From Entophlyctis helioformis (lineage: Eukaryota; Chytridiomycota; Chytridiomycetes; Chytridiales; Chytriomycetaceae), in NCBI GenBank assembly GCA_025526915.1, contig JAHLKH010000181.1:1-55571 (forward strand): DNA of 55,571 nucleotides, read 5' to 3'. The position numbers and the translations under genes are program-made. Under the pieces are notes generated by a model, which saw nothing but the letters and a program-made list of their open reading frames with translations, was not told where the DNA came from and ran no database searches. How positions within the stretch are numbered: position 1 is the stretch's first letter; each line of letters begins with the position of its first letter. Positions 1 to 10,270 of this stretch are shown here, one piece after another.

Positions 1-684
1 TCAACTCCGACACCAACCAACCAACCAGCCAACCAGCCAACCAGCAACAGCGACGCCATCTGCAGCCGTGCGCCAGTCGGATGCGGGATTAAAAAGGCCC
101 GCACCCACCGCAGTCCTTCCCATCCATTCCAACTCTCAGCTCTCTTCTTCGCCGTTCTCGGTCGCATCTGGTCGCATCTGGTTGCCCAACCTTCCCATCC
201 ATTCCATCCTCCGCCGTCCAACCCACCACTGCAAGACTGCCGCTGGTTGGTGCGACGGGAGCGAACCGAACTGAACCCTCTGACCTAAAGTGACGCCGGT
301 CTGCAGCCTGTGTGCAGCACCGTCCTCGACTTAAGGTCAGTGGTCTTAGTCCAGTTCGCTCACGTTAAAGAGCACTAAGCAGGCGGCCCTCTCGCCTCCC
401 CTCGCCCTCTCTCTCCATCTGCCTGCCTGCCTGTGCCTGCCTGCCTGTCTGCGTGTCCTCTCCCAGCAACAAACCTCCGTCCCATCCTCCGCTCTTCCGA
501 CCCTCCGCTCGTCCAACACAACGCGTCGAGCGTGCTTCTCCTGTGACCAATAAACAAACTGCTTCGAAACGTCCATTCATTGCAACACTGGGATAGATTT
601 GCAGACACTTGGAGCACACAACGGCTCTCACTGGCAAACGCACAACGGCAGATGCGTTGAAATGACCCGAGAGTGTGAAGCAGA
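1..684. other. Intergenic stretch without a recognised gene
   Basis: No open frame here resembles a protein. The first 50 bases hold an imperfect CCAACCAG repeat, and about 419-451 is a CTGC/CTGT-rich tract. It is probably the 3' flank of the minus-strand gene ending at 685, plus sequence belonging to whatever lies to the left of the window. Confidence 0.5.
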
Positions 685-2043
685 TCACCGGAACCCAGCG
701 CCACCAGCCAGCCGACGAAGACGCAGCTCCTCCTGGCGACGCATGTGCTCCTCGTACTTGCGCTGGGCGTCCGTCATGCCTTCGGTAGATGCGGAAGCAG
801 ATGCAGATGCAGGCGCAGCAGCAGCAGGGGCGGGCGTTGGAACGTGAGCCTGTGCTTGTGGGGCAGGTGCCGCTTGGCGTCCATACGGCTGTTCGTATCC
901 ATTGTATGCTGGCTGCTGGTGGGCTTGGTCGTAGTATCCTCCTCCTTGGTGGTACTGGGCAGAGGCAGCATACACACCGCGATCGTATCCAGACACGGGT
1001 AGAGGTGCAGCCGCAGGCAAGTGAGGCCGGGTCTGGGAATGATGGGCGGGAGCATAGCTGCCTCCACGCTCACCGCCAACGCGGCTCGAGTCATCGCCAG
1101 AGGGGACGCCCATGTCGTTGTAGACCTTGTCAGACCCAACGCGCGCACTGGCGCCTCCGTTGGCCAAGGCAGAGGCAGACGGGGCATAGCGATCGTCGCG
1201 ATGGTGCTCGTCGCGGCGAGACTCGCGGTGGTGGTCGTCGCGGGATGAACGCTCGCGATGGCGGCCGTGGTCGCTACCTCTGTCGCTTCGCTCGCGTCTG
1301 TCGGATCGGTCGCGCGAGTCGCGACGGCTGCGGTGCTCGCGATGATCGCGAGACACGGCCTCGTCGCCTCTGTCACGGCGGCTGCTGCTGCTACTGCTGC
1401 CGCCGCCGTGTCTGTCGCCTCTGTCTCGCTCGCGGTCCTTGTCGCGGTCGCCCGAGCGGTGCTCGTGGTCTCTGTCTCTGTGCTCGCGGGTGTCCCTGTG
1501 GCTGCCGGAAGCGTGTCTGGACGGCGACCTGGAGCGAGAGCGGTGCGTGCGAGAGTGCGTCCTGCTCGAGCTCGTGCGGTGGTCCCTGTCGCGGTCCCTG
1601 TCCCTGTCGCGGTCCCTGTCTCGGTCGCCACGGTCGCCTCGGTCGCTTCGGTCTCGATCTCTGTCGCTGCGCTCGCGGTGACGGTCGTAGTCGGCAGCGC
1701 CGACACCCGAGCCCAAGCCTGAGCCCGAGACGGCGCCGCCTACCGCAGCGCTGGAGCCGGCAGTCCAGACCTCGCTGACGCCCGGGCCAAAGCCAGCGGC
1801 AGAGCCGGCCGAGGGGCCACGGCCAGCGGCCTCGGGCGAGCGGCTGCGCTCCCGCCTGCGCAGAGAATCGGCGCCGCCGTACAGCGAGTGGGACTGCGAC
1901 GACGAGCGGTGGTCGTGGCGGCGGTCGGCGTCGCCGTACGCAGACGCACGGTCGCGGTCGGCGTCCCTGTCCCTGGCGTCACGATGCCTGTCGTCGGAGG
2001 CGCCCGCAGGCTGGGCCGGCGAGTATCTGTCGTCGTACGGCAT
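685..2043 (-). CDS. Arg/Asp/Ser-rich low-complexity protein
   Basis: A single 452-codon open frame. The N-terminal two thirds is dominated by RD, RS and RH dipeptides, with long RDRDRD runs from about residue 115 to 165 and further Arg/Asp/His-rich sequence to about residue 290. The remainder is Tyr/Gly/Gln/Ala-rich, with an Ala/Pro stretch before a short charged tail that looks helical (MTDAQRKYEEHMRRQEELRL) and a GAGFR end. Mixed-charge RD/RS tracts are typical of nuclear speckle and splicing proteins such as the U1-70K tail, so a role in pre-mRNA processing is plausible, but no RNA-binding fold is visible and I do not recognise the family. The start is the first ATG of the frame. It is divergent from VPS29 with 208 bp between the start codons. 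An upstream exon cannot be excluded. Confidence 0.6.
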   Translation of the reverse strand: MPYDDRYSPAQPAGASDDRHRDARDRDADRDRASAYGDADRRHDHRSSSQSHSLYGGADSLRRRERSRSPEAAGRGPSAGSAAGFGPGVSEVWTAGSSAAVGGAVSGSGLGSGVGAADYDRHRERSDRDRDRSDRGDRGDRDRDRDRDRDRDRDHRTSSSRTHSRTHRSRSRSPSRHASGSHRDTREHRDRDHEHRSGDRDKDRERDRGDRHGGGSSSSSSRRDRGDEAVSRDHREHRSRRDSRDRSDRRERSDRGSDHGRHRERSSRDDHHRESRRDEHHRDDRYAPSASALANGGASARVGSDKVYNDMGVPSGDDSSRVGGERGGSYAPAHHSQTRPHLPAAAPLPVSGYDRGVYAASAQYHQGGGYYDQAHQQPAYNGYEQPYGRQAAPAPQAQAHVPTPAPAAAAPASASASASTEGMTDAQRKYEEHMRRQEELRLRRLAGGAGFR

Positions 2044-2251
2044 GGGCGTCGAGGGCTCGCTGGATGTCTCGTGGTTGAAGAGGGGGCAAGCCGGCGTTTG
2101 GTCGAGATCGCTCTTTCACCTCAAGACAGACAACGGCCGGCCGTTCCCAGAGCGAACCGTCTGTACATACAACCAGGCACGGTCGCAGCCAGTCGCAGTT
2201 GCAGCCACTTGAACAACTACAACCACAACCACAACCACTGCAACAGCCGCC

Positions 2252-3169
2252 ATGCTCGTGCTCGTGCTCGGCGACCTGCATGTGCCGCACCGCTCCATCG
2301 ACCTGCCGGCCAAGTTCAAGAAGCTGCTTGTGCCGGGCAAGATCCAGCAGATCCTCTGCACAGGCAACCTGTCGACCAAGAGCCTGCACGACTACCTGCG
2401 CACCATCGCCCCAGAGGTCATTGCCGTGCGCGGCGACATGGACGAGTTCATCCCGCCGTCGTTCCACTCGTCCACAACCACCGTCGTCGTGCCGCCGTCG
2501 GCCCAGTCTGCCGCTGACCCCAGCCACGCCTCCGCCGCCCAGCCTGCCCCCACGACCGCCATCATCCCCGCTGTGTCCGTGCCCAGCCAGCCGCCGCACG
2601 CCAAGGTCATCACGCACGGCCCGCTGCGTATCGGCCTTGTCCACGGCCACCAGATCATCCCGTGGGGCGACATCCATGCCCTGGGGGTCGCCGCCCGCCA
2701 GCTGGACGTTGACATCCTGATCTCGGGCCACACGCACGTCTTTGAGGCCTTTGAGCACGAGGGCCGCTTCTTTGTCAACCCCGGCTCAGCCACGGGCGCC
2801 TTCTCGCTTGTGCAGCCCCCGCCTGCCGCCGTCGTTGACGCCTTCAATGCTGCCCATGCTGCATCTGGCAGTGCTGCGTCTGCATCGGCATCGGCATCCC
2901 CGTCGCACGATGCCGTCCCTGACAACGACGCGGCTGCACACGACGCGCAACCAGCTGGCTCGGCAGCGGGCTCGCCCACGCCGCAGAACGCGTCGCCGCC
3001 AAAGCCAGCCGTCCCACTGTCTGCCTTTGTCGAGACAACGCCGAGCTTTGTGCTCATGGACATCCAGGGCACGTCGATCGTGCTGTACGTCTACAAGCTG
3101 GTGGATGGCGAGGTCAAGGTCGAGAAGATGGACTACCACAAACAGCGGCCGTCGGCATTGGGTCTCTGA
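2252..3169 (+). CDS. VPS29: Retromer subunit VPS29
   Basis: Encodes 305 aa without introns. VPS29 is the metallophosphoesterase-fold subunit of retromer, which retrieves cargo receptors from endosomes to the Golgi. The family signature runs almost unbroken: LVLVLGDLHVPHRSIDLPAK at the start, then KFKKLLVPGKIQQILCTGNL, AVRGDMDE, GLVHGHQIIPWGD, DILISGHTHVFEAFEHEGRF and NPGSATGAF, ending in SFVLMDIQGTSIVLYVYKLV. The usual length is about 180 aa. The excess lies in two inserts: about 45 residues of Ser/Pro/Ala/Val after the first GD motif (about residues 70-112), and about 80 residues of Ala/Ser/Pro before the last strands (about 190-270). The start is the first ATG and coincides with the start of homology. 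An ATTAAA hexamer lies shortly after the stop. Confidence 0.95.
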   Translation: MLVLVLGDLHVPHRSIDLPAKFKKLLVPGKIQQILCTGNLSTKSLHDYLRTIAPEVIAVRGDMDEFIPPSFHSSTTTVVVPPSAQSAADPSHASAAQPAPTTAIIPAVSVPSQPPHAKVITHGPLRIGLVHGHQIIPWGDIHALGVAARQLDVDILISGHTHVFEAFEHEGRFFVNPGSATGAFSLVQPPPAAVVDAFNAAHAASGSAASASASASPSHDAVPDNDAAAHDAQPAGSAAGSPTPQNASPPKPAVPLSAFVETTPSFVLMDIQGTSIVLYVYKLVDGEVKVEKMDYHKQRPSALGL

Positions 3170-3424
3170 CCGCACGCCTTCCATCTGCTTGTCCATTAAA
3201 CACCGTTCCATACTCATATGGACTGGCTTCCAGCAGACGCCTGCAGTCTCCTTGCTCGCCTGTCCTGTCTGCTCAAGCGTGTGTTGAAGGTTGCCAGTGC
3301 ACTGCATGGACAGATTGAAGAGACGCTTTTACTGCAGATACGAGGGGTATGCACTGCTCGACTTGAGCAGCTGTTGAGATTGCCGCGATCCACGGCTCAA
3401 CTGGACACGGCAGAATCTCTTCAT

Positions 3425-4815
3425 TCAGTTCGCCTCGAAACCTCCAGTTTCAACATCTGCAGCAGACGACGACGACCGCCCAGTAGCGCCATTATGCAGG
3501 ACAACAACATACGGCACCAATCCACCCCAGAATGCAAGCCCGATCTCGTCCATGCCTGCAACGCCGCCATCCCTGACAGAGCCGAAGCGAGCGTCAGACA
3601 ACGGACTGCCGTCCGATCCAGAATGAGACGCGACACTGCTGCCAGGCGATCCAGACTCGAACGATGCCTGCTCAGCGGCTGCCTGTGCGGCTGCCTGCTT
3701 GCGTGCACGGCGCTGTGCCTTGCGAAGCGACCGAGTCTCCACACGCGCCGCCAGAGTGAGCAGCGCCATGTTGTACAGTCCAAGCGACGCCAGCACGTGC
3801 CACCATGCATGCAGCTGTGGGTTGATCGGCAGGACAGCTGTGGATTCGTAGCCAGGATTGACGTACTCGCAGAGCGTCATGTCGACGATCCAGCACACCA
3901 TGGCTGATCCGTACAGCGCAGCGCCGCGTTCAAACGTCCACAGGATCGCATCTCTTGGTGCTTGTTGCTGCTGCTGTTGGATGTGACCGTTGCTGGATTG
4001 CGTGCTTGTGAGTGAGTGCTGCGCCGCCATCAGACGAGCTCGGCGAGATCGGTACACTTGCACGGCGTGGTACAGTGCATACACATGCGCCGTGCCGAAG
4101 CTCGTGTGGAACAGCACAAACTGGAGCGGGCCGTGCGACAGTGTCACCAGCAGCGTGGTCACGATGGCGTGCAGGCAGAGGACGGTCGCAAACAGCCGAC
4201 GACGCGATGGCAAGAGACGGTAGCGCTGGCACACGCCAATGTACACAAACGTGAGCGACGAGTACAGCATCGGCACCTCGTCGAGAGCCTGCGCAAACTT
4301 GTGGAGCGTGCCGTGGAATGCAACGGATCCCAGCCCGACTGGTTGGTTGGCGATCCGATCCAGCATCGCATCCAGCAGCGAGTATGTGAGAGCGAGTGAG
4401 CATGCGTCCATGTGGAGAGACTGCAAACACACAAACACAGACGCAAGTCGCAGCAGTGCACTCACCAACAACGATGGTGAGAAAAGCGACGTGGAAGCGA
4501 CGCTCGGCCCATGGATGCAGCAGCACGCCGAGCAGACCCACAGCAGCCATGGCAAGCGACGACACGGTATTAAAGTACTCGGCCACATACGACGTCACCT
4601 GCAGACCCGCCGACCGTCAGTTGCTTGCAGCCCAGGCGATCACTCGATCACTCGCCAACACAGGCATTCAAGACAGACAGTGCACAGCATCCACAGCCAG
4701 CACAACGCACATTGTAGTCGGTCTCGCACCAGTTGACCGACGACGACGGCGGCCCCCAGAAATGCGAGTGGTTTGGAGATGACAGAGTGCGTTGGAGGTT
4801 GAACATGCTGGGCAT
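3425..4815 (-). CDS. Alkaline ceramidase (YPC1/YDC1/ACER family)
   Basis: Three exons by my reading: 4815-4711, 4598-4466 and 4338-3425, giving 383 aa. The enzyme is a multi-pass ER/Golgi hydrolase that splits ceramide into sphingoid base and fatty acid. Family motifs are WCETDYN at the end of exon 1, joined to VTSYVAEYFNT, then VGLGSVAFHGTLHKFAQALD and LHAWWHVLASLG. The Ser, His and Asp of the GSxxxFHxTL...LDE block and the two His of HAWWH correspond to the zinc-site residues described for ACER3. The second intron uses GTGAGT and an acceptor that skips an earlier AG; only this choice restores VVVGLGS in frame. A Gln-rich loop (about residues 200-210) and a long Arg/Ala then Ser/Gly tail are lineage-specific. 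The start could be ATG 4815 or 4806. Convergent with VPS29. Confidence 0.9.
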
Positions 4816-6063
4816 TTTGTTGTAGTCCTGCCGAGAGTCGAGGTAGAAGATGGCCGCCTACGAGTGGATGGTTGGATCTTGAGGCTGGAAACAGGGACAC
4901 GGTTGGGAGTTGGCTCTGTGCTGTTCCAACAGTACGACTGCTGCTGTGGTTGATAATGGGTTGACTTGGGGAAAGCCGACACCATCCGCTCACTTGTCCT
5001 CATCTCCGTCCATCTCTGCCACTGCCATGCGGCCTGTGTCACTGTCACTGCCTTGATACGTTGACGGCCATTCTGCTTCACCACCACGCGACTCGCGTCG
5101 CTGTCATCGCCGTTCCTTATCTGCAGCTGTGCCTTCATCTGAGTCCGTCCTGCGGCGAGCGGCCCCGCACTTTATGCTGGCATAGCGTGAAGCTTCTTGG
5201 CATCACATGTCCGGCATTCGTGGGAGTGCGAGTGCACGCCCGATGCGACAATGACGCCAGGACGCCACCTCTTGGGCACGTGCAGCAAAGGGACCATCGC
5301 AGGGACGGCAGTCAGCCGACCAGGCTCGCATGCCGTGTCGAGCTGGTGCGCAGCTGCCAGTCGGGCAGGTGGGCAGGTGGGCAGGTGGGCAGACCAGAGA
5401 CTGGCTGGCATGCTGGCTCGACCCGCAGGCAGGCAGGCAGCACGCAGCGTGGCTTGGCAGGGGCTTGCAAAGCACGGCGTCGTTTCGTTCGTCAACAGCA
5501 AAGCAATCCTGCTGCAATCTGACCGCTCACAGCCAGGACACATCTTGCAAGCCACTGTGGCCAGCTCCTCCTTGACACTATTGCCACAACCAAGACGGGC
5601 AGCTGCAGACTCGGTGCCATCTCCAAGCTCAACGTCTCGGCCGTGGAATGGTGGCTGCGAATGCCGCATTGCAACCGGTGCAGCGCTGTCCTCGATATCG
5701 TCCTCAATATTGCCGCAGCAGATCCTTGTCAAACGACGCCTTGCAAAATCGAGAGGAGAGCAGGCCGCCTGCGAGATTGTGACAAAGTGGACGGGCTTCT
5801 GCTGCTGCGACTGGGTTGCCACTAGCATCGGCAGTCTTGGCTCTGCCCAGCAGGTGCAAGGGGACGTCATTCCATCCAGTCGTGGATCGGCCAAGAATCG
5901 CAAACAGCAGATTCATGAGTGGCAGGATGGACAAGAAGAGGCCAGAGTCTGCAGACGCCTTGGCAATGCGAGTGTTGATAGTCAATCCGTGTCAATCGCC
6001 TTTCAGAAGAATGCGAGGCAAGCCATCACGGCTTCTGCAGTGCCAGTGTGCTTCATTGCTGCA
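4816..6063. other. Gene-poor interval with one copy of a dispersed repeat
   Basis: No open frame has recognisable homology. The interval holds a dispersed repeat copy at its left end and a (GTGGGCAG)n-like tandem repeat at about 5364-5393. A minus-strand frame of 93 codons (5985-5704) starts with a short hydrophobic stretch (SGLFLSILPLMNLLFAILG) and could be an exon of a small membrane protein. I could not join it to neighbouring exons, so it is left uncalled. Confidence 0.4.
4863..4975 (+). repeat. Dispersed repeat, copy 1
   Basis: About 110 bp resembling the reverse complement of 7121-7232. Shared blocks include GGATGGTTG, ACGGTTGG, GTTGGCTCTG, GTTCCAACAGT and GGGTTGACT, in the same order and at nearly the same spacing. 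The two copies differ by substitutions and small indels, so they are old. It lies just upstream of the ceramidase gene. Confidence 0.7.
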
Positions 6064-6851
6064 TCAAGGAGCTGTGGTGGTGGTTGGCTGAGGAGCGGCA
6101 GGGGCATCAAGTGAGGCAGGAGCAGCAGACTTGGCAGTGTCATCTGAAGGAGCAGTCCCCATCTCGGCGTCATCAAGGGCAAGTTGAGCGTGAATCTTTC
6201 TGGCGTACTGGTCGACATAGTAGACGCACACGCACTGCACGGCGAAGCGGAAGATGGAGAAGAAGAGCAAGAAGTTGAACGCAGTCGCGCGAGCCTCCTC
6301 GCAGTCGCGGCGGTCCTGTCTCTCCCATCTGCCGTTGCGGCGGGCACAGGCATCGACGGTGCTCTCCCATGGAAGAGTGACAAAGATGAGGGCCGACAGC
6401 AAGGCAAACGTCGTATCGACGACTGCAGCAGTGGCGATGCAATGTGAGATGCAATCGGTGCACAGGCAGACACACATACAGCAAAGCGACGTACAAAAAT
6501 AGACGTTGTAGATGGTGCTGAAGCTCTTGGCAAAGGTGGGATTGGCGGTGGCAGCGAGGCCGAGGATGCCCACCAAGATGCTGGCAGCACCGCTGACGTA
6601 CTTGGTCCAGTAGATGCCCGGCGAGAGCATGGTCACAATGCCTGCCGCCTTGATCGGTGTGTCAGTGCTGGAGGCGCAATGGAGATGCGGCTGCATGGGC
6701 CAGAGTGCGACAGCGGCAACAGCAGCCAAGTGCGTACAATCGTAAGGGCCGAGAGCACATTGACAAAGTTTGTCAGGCTCGAGATGGAGTAGCCAGACTC
6801 TTCGGTCTCGGGCACGGTGGTGGGCTTGGCGGCGGTCTTGTTGTCAGACAT
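6064..6851 (-). CDS. Four-TM membrane protein of unknown family
   Basis: Exons 6851-6738, 6648-6495 and 6422-6064 give 208 aa; all junctions have GT-AG ends and compatible phases (0 and 1). Four hydrophobic segments are visible: about 25-48 (SLTNFVNVLSALTI then AAGIVTML), about 57-75 (VSGAASILVGILGLA), about 87-110 (NVYFVDTTFALLSALIFVTL), and about 140-163 (FNFLLFFSIFRFAVQCVCVYYV). A charged loop with two Cys (VDACARR...RDCEEA) lies between TM3 and TM4. Both ends are polar, and the C-terminus is Ala/Pro/Thr-rich. The layout is like tetraspan/MARVEL-type proteins, but no diagnostic motif (for example CCG) is present, so I give no function. Confidence 0.75.
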
Positions 6852-7120
6852 GGTGTGCGTAGTTGGTGGCTGACAATCGACTGCTCCGCTATAAACGTCG
6901 ATTGAGTTTGATGCTTGGCAACGGCCACGTCAGAGCATGCAAATTTGTGCGTTTGTGGCACTGAAGGGTTGTCCATCGACATGAAGGGCTGCCAAGCAGC
7001 ATGCCTTGGTCGTGGTCCACGACAGTGTCAAAGGTTCACGACGACGCGGCTGGTGGGCCGTGGACGTGGAAGAGGGGATGTGGGATCGCGGGGCAAGTCG
7101 CGAGGAGGCCGAGTTGGCAT
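6852..7120. other. Short intergenic region upstream of the four-TM gene
   Basis: Probable promoter and 5' UTR of the minus-strand four-TM gene, bounded on the far side by a dispersed repeat and a LINE remnant. No gene seen. Confidence 0.4.
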
Positions 7121-7232
7121 TCTTTCAGTCAACCCACCGTCAACCATAGCTGCATTAGCACTGTTGGAACCGTGCAGAGCCAACGTCCAACCGTACTCTG
7201 CTTCTACCTCGAGATCCGTCTCAACCATCCAA
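7121..7232 (-). repeat. Dispersed repeat, copy 2
   Basis: Inverted relative to the copy at 4863-4975 and matched along its whole length with scattered mismatches. It abuts the 3' end of the recognisable reverse transcriptase remnant, so it may be part of that element's 3' region or an independent insertion beside it. Confidence 0.7.
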
Positions 7233-7924
7233 CACCGCGGCTGCCAATGCTGCATGCGACTCTGCGAGAATGACCACATCGTCTGCAAACATCAGCCCAC
7301 GGATGCCATGACCGTCAGCCACGGCTGGGATGCTGATCTCGGGGATGCCATCGAGTATGTCGTTGAGGAACAGGTTGAACAAGAGGCCAGACAGCGGGCA
7401 GCCTTGGCGGACGCCTCGCCTGACGTTGAACGGCTCAGCGAGCCACATTGCCTGATCGTGCACAAGCGGTGGATGACGTGTAGAGTGCCTTGAGGAACTC
7501 GTACGTGCGTGGCGGGATGCCCATCTTGCGCAGCTTCCACAGCAGCGCGCCGATCGGCACCGTGTCGAATGCCTTCTTGATGTCAATGAATGCTGCATGT
7601 GTGGGCAGCTGGCGTGCACGCCGTCGCTGGATAATGTCGACGAGAGCGCAGACCTACGCGGCCGCCTCCTCACCGCGGTGGAAGCCAGCTTGCTCGTGGA
7701 GCATGAGGTTGCAACCTTCGCCGAGTGCGTTGAGCTTTGCATAGAACTTTCAAGCTGACATGGATCAGCGAGATACCACGGTGGTTGGACGGACCGCTCA
7801 GATCGCCCTTCCTTGGCAACGAGACAATGGACGCCGACCGCCAGGCCGGCTGCTGCCGATCGCCGGCGCTGGAGCTCCTGCAGAGGATTGCGTACAAGAC
7901 ACACATGCTCATTCGCGTCCTCAA
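7233..7924 (-). pseudogene. Decayed LINE (non-LTR) reverse transcriptase fragment
   Basis: On the minus strand, conserved RT blocks appear in order but in shifting frames: ASIVSLPRKGDLSGPSNHRG near 7850, HAAFIDIKKAFDTVP (motif A, with the FxDxxKAFD pattern) near 7590, LWKLRKMGIPPRTYEFLKAL near 7520, VRRGVRQGCPLSGLLFN (motif B) near 7410, and IRGLMFADDVVILAES (motif C, catalytic ADD) near 7275. The first block, motif A and motifs B/C cannot be read in one frame, so there are at least two frameshifts and the copy is dead. The N-terminal endonuclease part is not seen. The block order is typical of fungal LINEs. It is not continuous with the LINE tail at 10284-11335, which lies on the wrong side for one element. 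Confidence 0.9.
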
Positions 7925-8669
7925 CCTCTACCACGTTCACATGAACTGTGAATGACATCACAATGGCAAATGCATTTGGCATCAGATGCATTTGCAAATG
8001 GATTGGCATCGGCTGTCACAAGATACAATGCCACACAAAACTCGAGATCTGCTCTCGCCTGTTCGTCCTCAACACACAACCTCCCACAGACCAAATGCCA
8101 TTCCAATCCGAGTTGCACAGCGGTCGAAGCAAGCTAGTCATTGCCGCTCAAACAGGTGAGCCAGCAAAGCTGCCCATCTGCCTGCCTGCCTTGCTGTCAG
8201 CGTGTCCGTCGGAGTGGCTGCCTTTCCGTCACATTGCTTCCCGTCGCGTTGCTTGCCATCGCGCTCCTCCCACTCCACTCCACTCTCTGGCCAGCCTGCC
8301 CGATCATGCCCGGCTGCCCACGGCCTGCTGCCATGCCCTTCCTCCTGGTGCTTTGCGGTTGTGCTGGCCGCATTCCTCCTGGCCATTGCTCTGACACGAT
8401 CCTGACACTTGTGATCCACTGTTGCCATTCCACACAAAGACGGTCGCACAGACACGAGCGTGTCAGATCTCGACACGTCGGCGACAAGACCCGCTGCTCC
8501 TTGCGTGGCAAGACCCACCGGCAAGTCTGCGCGCAAGCCGGCAAGATTCCGCGCCAAGCGTTCTGCGTGAGACGCCGCGTCCAGTCGTGCCGATGCCGTT
8601 GGTTTGTGTCATGTGCTGACACTCTGTGCGTCGCATGAATACCATCTGCGACCACGCCACCACTGTGCG
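7925..8669. other. Intergenic region without a recognised gene
   Basis: No protein-like frame with family similarity was found on either strand. There are CTGCC-rich and GC-skewed stretches only. It may hold the 5' flank of the MIF4G-like gene that follows. Confidence 0.4.
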
Positions 8670-10041
8670 ATGATCAGGGCCGAGTTTGCCAAGTTGATGG
8701 GCGGCGAAAGCGTCAAGTGCTTGGCGCCGTTTCCAGGTATGTGCTCGACAGTACGCCGCACTCGATCCAAGCCAAGCCAAGCCATGGCTGCTGACAAGCC
8801 ATCCATGCATGTTGATACGATTGGCAGGATCGCCTGCCCAGCCCGCCACGACCGTCCTGTCCGTACAATGCCAAGAAGGCATGACGGACGAGGAAATGGC
8901 CGAACTCGTCGCTGTATGTGATCAACTGGATCAAAGCGAGCAAGAGGTGGCCAACATTGCCACCATCTGCAAGGTGCTCCTCAACAAGGACTCGCTTGGC
9001 CACGACACGGTCAAGGACACCGCCAAGGATATTTCATTGGTTCCGTATCCAACCAGTGAACATCTGGAGTCGCTCGCGTCGGCCATCGTGGAAGCCGCCT
9101 GCGTGGACGCCGACCACGCAAAGCTGGTCGCCGATGTGGTGTCGTGGCTCGACATGACACTGCCAGCAAAGAACAGCTGGATGGCAACTCGCCGCGTCCA
9201 AAGCCTGTTCTCGGACCAGGTCGCCAGATGCTGGACAGCATCCATGCAGTCGACCCGCGGCGAATAGGCAGCAACGACGTTAGAATGCTCATCGCATGAA
9301 CAATGCATAGCGGCATGCGACCATGACGATGCCATCCGCGAGGTGAACGACTACATTCGAGCCGAGAAGAAGGAAGCGGCGCTCAACCACGTCGCGTTCT
9401 TGGGCTTCCTCGACAGGCACAACCTGGTGCCTGAGGCCATGGTTGAGGATCAGCTCCTCGGGCTGTTGGACGCCAAGAACCAGCCGCACGAGAACGAGAA
9501 CGACCTGGTCCTCTTCTGCACACTTCTGAGGGCCGTCAACAGCTCGTTCCTCAAAGGACACAAGCGCAGCTGCGCTGTAATGGATAGTGCAGTCCTGAAG
9601 GCATGGGCTGACGGCAAGATCCATCCAAGGCTGCGGATGATCGCCAAGTACCAATGCTTGGTGCGCCACGGACGGCTTGATTTGAAGGACGGTCCAGCAA
9701 GTGACGATTGCTGTGTGCCCGAGCAGCCCGTCATGGCCGACGTGGTGAGCATCACACCTGAACACCAGCCCGCCACAGAAACAGCCCGACCAGTGAACAT
9801 CAGACGCGGCTTCAACACACCAACGGTCATTGCCAGACTGGAGGAGGAGAACATTCACGCCAGTAAGGAGTGCAGCGTCCTTATCGAGAAGACGCTGCAG
9901 ATCCTCAAAGAGCCCCTGCGCCAAGTGGCCAAACTGCCACATGAGATGTACGCCATGTATGGCGGCTCAGAGAGGGAAGACAATGACGATCGCATATGGA
10001 CGGCCAGGACCAAGGAACCGCAGCAGCGCGTCAATGAGTGA
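8670..10041 (+). pseudogene. MIF4G-domain (eIF4G-like) gene with an in-frame TAG
   Basis: Exon 1 (8670-8736) splices by GTATGT...CAG to a frame from 8828 to 10041, together about 426 codons interrupted by one TAG at 9265-9267. The helical-repeat pattern matches MIF4G: HLESLASAIVEAACVDADHA and VVSWLDM upstream of the stop; AALNHVAFLGFLDRHNLVPE, DQLLGLL, NDLVLFCTLLRAV and HPRLRMIAKYQCLVR downstream. These correspond to the helices of eIF4G/Paip1/Upf2 that bind eIF4A or cap-complex partners. The reading frame is the same on both sides of the TAG, and the expected spacing between the halves (about 45 codons) is kept. It may be a recently inactivated gene, a readthrough case, or a gene with a short intron (for example 9219-9267, only 49 nt with a poor donor) that I cannot confirm. 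The start is uncertain; an in-frame ATG also exists at 8604. Confidence 0.7.
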
Positions 10042-10270
10042 GGAACATGCAAGTGGCGTTGAGTGTTTTGGATATACCATCCATACACGCCTTTCTAGCA
10101 TCACAGGTCAAAGACCGGATCGCTTATGATATTGGCTGTGTTCTGCATCTGGAACGCAGTGTAGATGGCAGCCGTGTCGCACTTGCTGGCAGACTTGAGC
10201 GTGACAGCCAGGCCGTATGCCTTAAGGCGGGGCTTGCTGGCCGGGTCGCCGTCGGGCAGGCCGGGCGTGG

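Noticed and set aside
1258..1722. Plus-strand Val/Ala-rich frame and several overlapping Arg-rich frames over 685-2043
   Set aside because: Shadows of the RD/RS-rich minus-strand gene; repetitive codons keep all six frames open.
4411..4475. Ceramidase intron 2 ending at the first AG (4423)
   Set aside because: It puts the rest of the protein in the wrong frame; the later acceptor at 4339 restores VGLGSVAFHG.
5704..5985. 93-codon minus-strand frame with a hydrophobic stretch
   Set aside because: Possible small gene or exon, but no start context, homology or splice partners could be established.
5197..6114. 305-codon plus-strand frame
   Set aside because: No family resemblance, spans simple repeats, and its 3' end overlaps the last exon of the four-TM gene on the other strand.
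9219..9267. 49-nt intron removing the TAG from the MIF4G gene
   Set aside because: Shorter than every other intron inferred here and with a weak GTCGCC donor; left as an open alternative.
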